NCBI GenBank assembly: GCA_037074615.1
Contig: CM073545.1
Location: 16,572,001-16,636,000 of the forward strand
Reading direction: 5' to 3'
Source of the DNA: Leucaena leucocephala
Lineage: Eukaryota > Streptophyta > Magnoliopsida > Fabales > Fabaceae
Length of the DNA stretch: 64,000 bases
Positions 54,399 to 64,000 of this stretch are shown here, in pieces (position 1 is the stretch's first letter; the number at the start of each line of letters is the position of its first letter). The notes under the pieces are model-generated. The model did not search any database. It had not been told where the DNA came from and saw only the letters and a list, made by a program, of their open reading frames with translations. A program made the position numbers and the translations under genes.

Positions 54399-57261
54399 AC
54401 TTGTTTAGAATAATGACTTGTTAATACGCTAGTGCTCATGTTTCTCTCATTCAAAGTTGTGGACTATCTACCAAAAAATGATGATTTAGCGGGAGGTCCA
54501 GTTATCAGATAGATAACTGAGATCTGAAATGTCGTGAATAAAGTGCTGAACATTACTGAATACACATTTGGATGAAATGATAATGCCCTACGGATACCTA
54601 TTCCATGTTACAGGCATGGTCTAAAGCGTGCTCTTTTAACTTTTTGCTAGTATTTTTTGTTTGTTCTTTCGGCCATTGGGGGTCTGCTTAATCTGGTTTA
54701 AACTTTTAGAAGTCGGGTTTTTCCATTTACCAATGCCCCCAAATTGCAATTGACCACATTAAGAAAGATCACCGTACAGAGTGAAAATCCTAGGAAAAGG
54801 AACTCGATTCTTCTCACATGACCACTTTCCTGTGGCTTTTCTCGTTGGAATTTCTTCGTTCTTCGTTCATAGCTTCCATTGCAGTTAAATTTGGGCAACT
54901 GATTTATTTTGTATTCTGAAATTTAGAGGAGAAAACTCGAAAAGCGTTGGCATATCTGGGATGCAACAATCGTTCAAGAATGGTAAACGAGAAAAACAAA
55001 CTTAGTCAATTCGCCATGCATCAGCACGAAGATATCACTTTCTTTGGTTTGGCCAAGGAAAAGGGGTCAGAAATGACAAGCTCTTCGTCTCCAGAATTTA
55101 CCACTCCGGTGGAAAAGAGTTGATGGATTAAATTTCATCACTATCGAGCCTAAGAGCTAAAAGCTTGAACAAAAACATTAACTGTACAACTGTCATCGTC
55201 TCAGCCACACCTTATAGCCAGGAAAAATTATTTACTTCTCACTCATTGCTGAATTGCTCACGATCAAATCTTCCAAAACCTTTTGCGCAAAACCAGAGAA
55301 TTAAAACTGACCTTTCTTAATTGTAAAAGCAAAGTAATAATATCTCTCTACCCTAACCATCCCAATGCCAAACTCAGGCTATCATATGGAATGAGATTGA
55401 ACCAATGATGAATTCAATAACTTGGAAATACAGAATATCTTTGTATAACACCAAGAATCCTGAATCTGCCACCACAAAACCAAAAAAAAATCAAGTCACT
55501 AGCAGAACTTATGAGTAGCAGCAGTTAGCAATGCGCGCATGCTAGGTAAAATTATCTGATGTCTATCTAATAATGACAACATTCAACTAAATATTATACA
55601 AATTTTGTGTCAAGACAAATAAAATAAGGCCACGAGTAGCAACATGCAAGAGTTCCAACAAATAGCAAGAAAAATATCCCATACTGCATTGGTAGGATCA
55701 CTGTTGGCCTTGAGAATGCTTCCTCTATACATCAGCTGTAAAATTTAGTGCCATAATATGGAAGCTTCGGCTTCAGATCATCAATTAGGCAAGCATCTCA
55801 TCACTATCTAACACTAAATACCAGAGACCTGCCACAAGAAATGAAAATAAAAGGTCAGAATATGGGCTGGCGCAGCTCATAATTTCTTCATCTCATAATC
55901 TTAAGATAGTCAATCAATTTGATATATGTGCATTTCTATATATTTATGGGTTATTCCAGGCAAAGATTATATTGGGCAACATTCTTCCAAAAGGTAATAA
56001 TTATTCAGGGTCTTGCTTAAAAGACATGGTAATGGGGAAATTGAACCAGCAAGGAAGCGGATCCATTATAAAGCGCATTTTGAATGAGGTAGGGCATAAC
56101 AAAAACCAGCAAGGAAGAGGATCTATTAGTAACCAATTGGCACACATATTATGAGTTTATGACTATGCATTTACCTTCACATCTCTCTCAAATTTGAAAT
56201 AATTACATTGTTCCTTTCCTGGAGCTATCCCTCTTGTGGTTTAGATGTTAATGAGGAAAAAATTGATAAAGGACTACCACCCCCAACACTCGCACAGGGA
56301 ACAACTTTGGCTTAATTTTAGATAGCAATTTTTATTACCCCCAAACTGAATTAATTTAAAGGGTCTGATTTATATTAGACATTGGAAATTAAAACTTACA
56401 AACTTGCAACTTTTTCCTTTCCTTTTATGCGTCTCAATACATGATGAGATAATTATATTACATTCTTCTAATCCCATTCTCTAACACTTTCAGTTTCCAA
56501 ACATAGCCTTAGCAGAAATTCCAGTTTGGACCAAAACTCCTAAGCAAGTAATATCCATGTCATAAGCAAGTTCAAAAACATTTGCGGAACAGACAAAGTA
56601 GTCAAGGTTACAACCTTCATCATCATCGTCATACTAAACAGGGCACATTTAATAGGTATTAAAAATGTGACTTAATGAAGTTACTACTTGTCCACGATGA
56701 AGGACACTCATGCCAGTTTCAGACACAGGCATACACACACACACACACAGAACATATCATACACCTAACCCAGCTTATTTTTACAGCATTGAATAAAAAT
56801 ACTTTATTATATCAGAACCTCATTTTCTTCTACTCATTATGCTATTTCAAATTCAAATTGCAATTGCAAAGCTAAATCAAAGTAAAAATAATAATGCGAA
56901 GATACGATGAGGAAAAAACTTTGGACAAAATACAAAGAAGTCAAAATTAATCATAATTCATTTACAACCTGAACCAATGACTTGTAAATATAAATATCAA
57001 TTTTCAAGGCAAGAGCACCAGGAATGAAATAAATCATACAGCTCATGATCAAGAAGCCACTATTAAATTACATGCAACTCAAACATGATTCATACTAGAG
57101 AGAAAATTTAGATTCAAAACCATAGACAATCATACTCCTCTCTATGATTTAAAAGCACAAGTAAAGGAAAATAAATAGATGCAGATAATATAGTATATAA
57201 AAAACAGAGCATATCCAAAGCAGGGAATTCGGTGGCCATGAACATACCTGACAGAATATAT
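54399..57261. other. Intergenic DNA and 3' region of the GTE gene
   Basis: No coding gene is supported. A GT donor-like site just after the GTE stop (CTGTCAG followed by GTATGTTC on the minus strand, about 57246) suggests that the 3' UTR is spliced, so some of 55400-57240 may be GTE 3' UTR. A short AC repeat lies at 56734-56748, and a 25-base direct repeat lies near 56045 and 56107. Confidence 0.5.
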
Positions 57262-59555
57262 TCAGGTTCCTTGTGATCCTGCATCAGATCCGGATGCTGA
57301 GGAGCTTTCAGTATCAGAATCTGCAAAAAGATATACCAATGAGGAAGATAGAAACAAGAACCAGACATACAAGAGTGTATGCATAAATATGAAGTTCGAT
57401 ATATGTTACTCAGATTACAAATTAAAGTACCAGTTGAAGAGGACCCAGAATCACTGCTTGAGCTGCTAGAACTACTCGACCTACTACCATGGTCCAGTGG
57501 TTTATCCCCTGGCACAGGCAACGATGGGGGTACCTCCCTTTCATCTGCTCACAAAAAACATGTTTCAGTCAATTAATTATTAATTAGTTGAAATAAACAA
57601 TAGTTTAAACACCACAAGTTTAGCTTAATTGACTACCTGCTACATTTTCTTTTGGAACCTCGACCATATCAGATGCCTGGACTCAAAAATAATTGCAATC
57701 AGAATTCAGAAATAAAAAAAAATCAGTTCCAAAAGAGACCGACCATTAGAAGTCAGAATTCAAGCTGTACCTTTTGTGGGGCATTATTTGCAGATTCTGC
57801 CCTTTGAATAGCAAGTTCAGCCTTCCTCTTATTCTTGCTCAAACTTTTCTTGTAATTCGTCACAAATCTATCGAGCTCCCAAAGAGTCTCAGCATCAACA
57901 CTATCAATGTCCACTTCAATCTCATCGTCATGTTGAGAAAGAGCTGAATTTCTTCTTTTAATGATCTGTACAATGGCATCTAACTTCTCTGGAGGTAGAC
58001 TCTGGAGGTTTGTGCTAAGTTTTTGCTTTTCCTCATAGGTCATGTCTCTTTTATAAGGATCCTTTGCCTTTGGCTTCTTTGGAGCAGGGGTCCTACTTGA
58101 TGGAGTAACGCGTGCTGATTTTGGAGTTTGTATCATTGATTCTGATCTATCCAAAATCCTTCTCATATCAAGAGGTGGGGGAGGGAATGCAGTAGCCTTT
58201 CTAAACATCGGTGAGGGTGCAGGAAGAGCTGTCCCATAATCAAATGCATATCTTATCTCGCGATTGTAATCAAATTCTATTACAGCCCATCTTTCCTCAA
58301 ATGTCTTTGATAGCAGGTCTGCCATTACATGAACATCTTGTCCAGGTGCGTTATATTTCATAGCATTGTGAAATGTAAGTCTCACATCCTCTGCAAATTC
58401 CTTGGGCGATTTGTACCAATTCTTGTTAAGCCTAGTTTTCACAGTACCTAAGTCCATTGGATGCGAGATTATGCTAAAATAATCATGCAATCCTAGCCCC
58501 TCAACGTCAACAGGAACATTAAACACCCAACCATGCTTATGTTTCATCAACTTCTCAAGCAACGAACTACATCTTTTGAAAAATTTCGATCCCGTCCCAA
58601 AACCATGTCCCATTTCTCCCCCACCCTGCTTCTTTCCATTCAACTTTGACTTCTTATTACTCTCTGCAGGAGGGAATTTATCTTTCCCAAGCAAGAACTC
58701 TGAATTCCTATATAACTGGTTTGCCTTCGGCGTCCTCTTCTCCTTCTCAACAGTTTCACTGGCTCCATGACTATTCTCTAGCACTGATAAATTTAACTGG
58801 TGCGAAGGCCTAGTAGGTTTTTGTGGAACCACAGATGCAACCTCGGACTGAACACGCCTGGCCACAATGCCATTATCAATCCTATCACTCACCAGCTGAT
58901 TTGACTTGCCATACTCACCAATCTGCCCCAGCTTCACCTCAATTTTCCTGACCAGACTTCTCACTGTATCAAGCTCATTTTCAAGCTTCCTCTTGAGCTC
59001 CGATATCTCTTGCTTTGATCTTGAGGACAGGTTTATTTTAATTCGATTATCCAAACCTGGCTTTACAGAACCATTTCCTGATGGCAACTCCCGAGTACTG
59101 GGAGTAGCCTCCTCCTGTAGATTGGAACTCAAAGGCTCGTCCTGCTGATGATGGGGGCTTGAATGCTCGTCCAACTGACAGTTGAGGCTTGAAGGTTCAT
59201 TCTGCTGACGGTTTAAGGTGGACGAGTCATCAGAAACCACATCCGATCTCAAATTTAGTTGAGGCTGAGCCGAATTTCCATCCTCGGGCAATATAGTCTG
59301 GGACGGTTGCTGAGCCGACTCGTTGTTCTCATTCTTCTCGGTCTCGGCAACGTTATCATTCTTGACCATACTATTGTTGTTGTCATCTTTGTTGGCAGTT
59401 GTCGTGGCTGGAGCAGTGTTGGGAACAACGGCGGTCAAGGAATTAGCTTTGTTCTTAGGTCCTTTATATGCTTTCCTCGTGTACACCTTGCTCTCCGTAT
59501 ATCTCTGCTTTTCTTTAGCTCCATCATCTCCTCCCACTATAGGCCCCGACGCCAT
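57262..59555 (-). CDS. BET-type bromodomain protein of the plant GTE family
   Basis: Four coding exons (57771-59555, 57637-57676, 57431-57544, 57262-57320) join in frame to 665 residues. The N-terminus has a basic KVYTRKAYKGPKNK and then a Gln/Asn/Ser-rich stretch. A short coiled coil (SELKRKLENELDTVRSLVRK) lies near 180-205. The bromodomain covers about 330-424 (GWVFNVPVDVEGLGLHDYF, HPMDLGTVKTRL, acetyl-lysine-binding Asn in KYNAP). The NET domain covers about 500-570 (MTYEEKQKLSTNLQSLPPEK, VDAETLWELDRFVTNYKK). The tail is Ser/Asp-rich and ends SDAGSQGT. Such proteins read acetylated histones and keep transcription or cell-cycle states. The layout is most like GTE4/GTE2, but the member is not fixed. 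Confidence 0.94.
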
Positions 59556-61139
59556 ACATCCAAAACCCTAATTCTTCTATTCACACTTGCCTTACCAATA
59601 CCTATTTCAAATCCCAACCAAGCAACCAAAACTAGGGTTTTATAGACCCAAAAACGGAAAAAAGCCACAAAACCTAAATTTCTAGGCTTTTCTCCCAGCA
59701 ACTCGAATTTCTAGGGCTCACGCAGACCCTTCTCCGACGAAATCCGAATACACCGCCTTTCCCCTTTGCAGAAGAAGATAGCCAACCGACGCGCGAAGAG
59801 AGGAAGAAACAGGGTAAAACAGAGGCAACTTTAGGACCTCAAAATAGACAGTAGGGTTTCGAGCTTGTTACCTTGGTTTCAATCAGATCTTACACTCTCT
59901 CCTTCGCTACATACTCTCTCTCTAGAACTCTTCGTCTTCCTCTCTCTCTCTCTCTAAACGGAGATCGTTTTATCAAACACCAAGTGTACGGCAACGGTTG
60001 GTTCGTGCGGAACAATGGACAAGACGAAGCGTTTGGGTTGCGACACAGAATAGTGCCCGGGAAGTATCACAGCACCACGAAGGAAGGGTGTGGACTCACT
60101 CGAGTGGAAAGCACGTGCACTGCACGGACCAATGAGAAGGAGAGAAGTCTGGGACGTGTAAATGACCGACGAATTAAGGTGGGCAGGCTTTAATGGCGGG
60201 GATTTTCGTTTGCGAAAATTTTAAGTGTTCACGTAGTCGGAGGCATCGCGCGTGAGAAATACTTACCCTTTCGGCGAGGAAGTGGGAGAAATGGTTTTCC
60301 ACGCTCCGGCATGGCGCTTGAAGAGCATCTGTTGGGCCAATCGTTGGGTCCTAAACCGTGGACAAAAGGTTTATTTTTTCGGCCACGACCTATAACATTG
60401 TACCTTAAACTGTCCCATAAGTTCTTGTTGGCTGTTTTTATTAAGGAAAAAACAGAGCAAATTAAATTATTAAATTAATAATATTTGATTTTCCTTTACA
60501 AATTATATAAAAAAATTTGAAGCAAGTCACGCGATTTATAAATTTTATATTTATTTTATAATATGTTTTCTCTACTTTAAGGGGATTTTGTACTATTCAC
60601 ATTTGGGAAAGATTTAATTAAAAAAAAAATAGATATGAACCAACATCTTTATAAAAAATGTATGAAGGAAAATGTTATTTTATGCTGGAGTTTTGACTTT
60701 GGAGTACATTTCCGTGAAAGTTATATCTTGTCGGCGGATCGGCAATTTGTATTTTCCTCCTTTTTTTTATAATTTTTTTTTAGAAATATATTGAGTTTAT
60801 CATAATATAAAAATAGAGTAAAGGATATTTTTTTTAGATAATATTAATATGAGACATGATAAGTTATCAATTATTTTTAGATATAAATTTAAATATTTAA
60901 ATATTATGATATTGTTTTAAGTATCACGATTAAAATTATAATAAAATAATATTTTTTAATAATTAAATATATTTAAAATAATACTATATTTCACTCTTTT
61001 ACAAACTGACAGACTATGGATGGGCATTTATATTTTCTACCTACTCAATCGAAACACTACAAAGGAACAAAAGCGTGATAGCAAAATAACAAGAATAGGA
61101 TTATTGTTATTATTAGCAGCAGCTGACTTCTTTATTTTT
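59556..61139. other. GTE 5' UTR, promoter and intergenic DNA
   Basis: On the minus strand AACCAAG followed by GTAACAAG at about 59871 looks like a splice donor in the GTE 5' UTR, so a leader intron is likely. CACGTG at about 60112 is a G-box in the promoter. From 60400 the sequence is AT-rich and empty. Confidence 0.55.
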
Positions 61140-61392
61140 TATAGTTTTTAAAAAAAAATTGGGTTTACCCACTATCTAATGATAGAACGAAGCCTCCTTT
61201 CATTCTATACGATATTAATATCAAACAGAGCGAGCTATCTATTACCTTCAGATATAAATCTAAGCACCCAAGAGTTAGATGCCTTTCTAAGCGCCGCGAT
61301 TGGAATCACAACAAAGTAGTACTCCCTAGGGATCGAACACGCTCCAAATGATCACATATCTCACTCTTTCACTAGTTGAACCCACGATGGGT
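61140..61392 (-). mobile_element. SINE family A, longest copy
   Basis: This copy shows the family from the T-rich tail (61140-61160) to the head. On the minus strand the head has GTTCAACTAGTGAAAGAG and then GTTCGATCCC, which fits a Pol III A-box-like and B-box order. It is the best reference for family A in this window. Confidence 0.7.
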
Positions 61393-61427
61393 TTTTTTTT
61401 GTCACATATATCACCCCTTCTGACTTC

Positions 61428-61592
61428 TTTTTTTTGTACAAAATTTTTTAAAAAGGGATTGGACTCACTCACGATTTAAGGGCAGGGCAAAATCTCCTTT
61501 CCTCTTAGGCGATATTAATGTCGGGTAGAGCGAACCGTCTATCACCTTCAGGTATAAATCTAAGCACCCAAGAGTCAGTTGAACCTACGGAG
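61428..61592 (-). mobile_element. SINE family A, copy with internal deletion
   Basis: It follows the previous copy after about 35 bases, in the same orientation. It keeps the tail (TTTGTACAAAATTTTTTA), GGGCAGGGCAAAATCTCC and CCGTCTATCACCTTCAGG. It then jumps from CAAGAG to GTTGAACCTACGG, deleting the B-box part. Confidence 0.7.
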
Positions 61593-64000
61593 AATAGGTG
61601 GCAGCTGACTTCTTATTTTTGGGTCATATCCTATGAGAAAAGAAAGGCCCAAAAAGAAAACACTAGCCGTTATAGCAGGGCCAAAATGGGCCTCAAAGTT
61701 TTTATTTTGGGGATGCTGCAAAATGTGTCCCATTCCAATGCTATAACTAAATAATGAATAATCACATGTTAAAAATAATTAGGTCAAGCAAAAAGAAGTT
61801 TGAGTTTCATAAGTAAAAATACTACTCTTCTAATTTTGTATATAAAATTTAATTAAAGAGTTAATCTTTATCTTAAATATAAGACATATTTTTTCTATTT
61901 ATCAACTTTTTTTAAATTACCCTTATCAATACTATTTTAATAATAATCAAATAAGATAAAAAAAAGTGAGTAAAAGAATATGATTGTGATGTTTTAAAAA
62001 AATTATATCATATTAACTAATTTAATTAATTTTTTTAATTTAATAAAATTAGTAAATAAATTATATATTAATGATGAAATGAGTTTATTAGGATAACTTT
62101 ATGTTTTACTCAAGGTCCTATTTGACCGAAATTATCTTTAGGGAATTGTTTTCAACCCGCCTAACAGTGATGTATTACTTGTTAAATGCGTTTTAGGGTC
62201 ATGATTGGATTATATATGAAGTAATCATTGACACTTCCTGTTTCTTGTAAGCTAAATAACATTAAAAGATAGTCACAACTGATAAGGGGTGTGTAAAGTG
62301 CACGGTTATCTAGTGCGCGCCACTCGAGCCTAAGGAAGAAAGGTCCTACCTAGCCCTAAATATAATTGGACATGTCTAAGTCAGACTCCTGTCGAGCAAG
62401 GTTGACACTGGACAAAATATATCGTCTGCCTATTTGACATAACTCTATATATATTATTTATAATATTTATTTAGTCATCTTAAATTTATATAATTATATT
62501 ATATTATAAATTATAATTATTTTTTTATTTTTTTTACATATTCTCTATTATTGTCAATTTTTTTAGAGAGATTGATATAAAGTTATAATTATAAACAGAT
62601 TTTAAAACTTTTTTTTATATATACAATAGATTTTAAGATTTTAATTATTATCTTTTTATTATCTTGTTCTTAATATATTATAGATATTATTTAACTATTA
62701 AATATATATAAATATAGTATTATTTTAGAATTTTATAATTATAGATTTTTATTCCATAATATAAGTAGAGTATCACTACTTAGACATAGAAGTCCGCCCT
62801 TCCCAACCCGCCTATTTTTAGCCTAAAATAATTAGGATTTTTATTAAGCATAGCCGACATCAAGTTATAAAATATAACACATTCTTTATTTAGGTTAGGC
62901 ATCAAGGAAGGCGGCTGTTGTGCCCATACACACCCCTCACAAGTGCATTTGTGTAGCCTTCCAATTGGTGTGTATATTTATAGTCGGCCCTCATGTTGTC
63001 TGAAGCAAATTTGTAGCCCAACAATGATACGAGTTCGACAAACCAGCATAACAAAAGATTTTAAAAATATATCATAAATTATAATTACTTCAATTCTTAA
63101 CACAAAAGTTATTTAATTTATTTAGATAAATTAAGGGAATGAAATAAATTAATTAATTTAGACAAGTATATCAGTTTTATATCCATACATAATATTAAAT
63201 TATATATCAATTTATAAATTAAATAAATTAGTATGAAGAAAAATGATAAATATAAGAGATCAAATATATTGAGATATTATATTTAGAACTAAATATAACA
63301 TATAACTAGCTCTTCTATTAGAGATAGAATGTAGTACATGTTTTCTAGTGTAACACAGTAAAATTAAGATAAACTACATTATATATAACTTTTTGAAAAA
63401 ATGACTTGTTATAATTTTTTCTTATATTATTATATTGGTTCATTAGAGGAGACTCCCTTTGATTATATGAAATTCTGACCTAGCTCAGCTTTTACATAAC
63501 CTTTTTTAGTGGGGAAATTCCACTTTTTATGTGCGCACCATATATGCAAATGAAATGGCAAAGGAACACTTGAGAGTTTGGAGGAAAATGGAGAGAATGG
63601 AGAGGCCCTCGAGCATTGAATTATAGGATTTGTACATTACAAGATTACTAGGTCCTATTATACGATTGCGCCAAGGTACCATGAAGTGACAAATTTCTCC
63701 CAACTTGTCTATCAAATCATTCCATTTATTGCAAACCAATATATAATCGCACAGTGGAACCAAGTAACTAGATCAGACTTTAGGAAATCATAGCCACCAA
63801 TCCACATGTCACATTTAGCCTTATCGAGAGTAAATCCTTTCAATATAATTGTTTTCATCCACGAGGTACAAATTGCCGAGGGGAAATCAAGTTTATTCTA
63901 CAAAATCAACTAGTGATGTTGATAGAGGTCATGTGGGCTAAATGGTAAATGAGTATGTGATCATCGTATTGGAGTTATACACATAATGTCCCTCTTTGCT
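61593..64000. other. AT-rich intergenic DNA to the window end
   Basis: No gene is supported. Two less AT-rich islands (62285-62440 and 62895-63010) resemble pieces of diverged repeats but were not matched to anything else here. The minus-strand frame at 63527-63763 has no family signature. Confidence 0.5.

Noticed and set aside
63527..63763. Minus-strand frame of 78 codons near the window end
   Set aside because: No recognisable domain or start support; the surroundings are AT-rich and repeat-like.

Overview
The window is AT-rich nuclear DNA of a flowering plant, most likely a eudicot. The evidence is spliced genes with GT-AG introns, plant-only families (Agenet, HIPP, TTL, GTE), tRNA-derived SINEs with target-site duplications, and a plant L1-type LINE whose reverse transcriptase ends in an RNase H domain. 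Nothing bacterial, organellar or viral was recognised, and the species cannot be named from this sequence alone.

Layout. 0.6-8.8 kb holds four tandem minus-strand copies of a small two-Agenet-domain gene: the two outer copies are intact and the two inner copies are broken. 12.7-13.3 kb is a metal-binding isoprenylated protein (HIPP) gene. 17.9-20.4 kb is a seven-exon 14-3-3 gene. 21.8-22.7 kb is an unrecognised three-exon gene with a Gln-Thr repeat. 23.8 kb holds a broken beta-tubulin fragment and 24.35-24.82 kb a long inverted-repeat element. 25.6-28.5 kb is a seven-exon TPR/thioredoxin-like (TTL) gene. 29.3-35.35 kb is a LINE bounded by a 14-bp target duplication, with a complete ORF2 and an ORF1 broken by one stop. 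35.9-39.2 kb carries MITE-like elements, and 40.9-42.7 kb is a SINE cluster in which several insertions share one target site. 45.6-47.6 kb is a bHLH transcription factor gene of the TMO5/bHLH106 type. 48.4-54.4 kb holds two adjacent decayed genes that still keep introns: a SAM-dependent methyltransferase and a NECAP-type endocytic protein. 57.3-59.6 kb is a GTE-type (BET) bromodomain gene, and the rest is AT-rich intergenic DNA with SINEs.

The genes do not form a pathway or operon; they are independent plant loci for chromatin reading (Agenet, GTE), transcription (bHLH), phosphoprotein binding (14-3-3), stress or hormone scaffolding (TTL) and metal handling (HIPP). I found no convincing previously undescribed system. 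The most informative features are evolutionary: a half-decayed tandem array, serial SINE insertion into one target sequence, a LINE with clear boundaries, a foldback element, and a neighbouring pair of unprocessed pseudogenes. Gene models were built by eye from splice signals, reading frame and family similarity, without transcript data or database searches.
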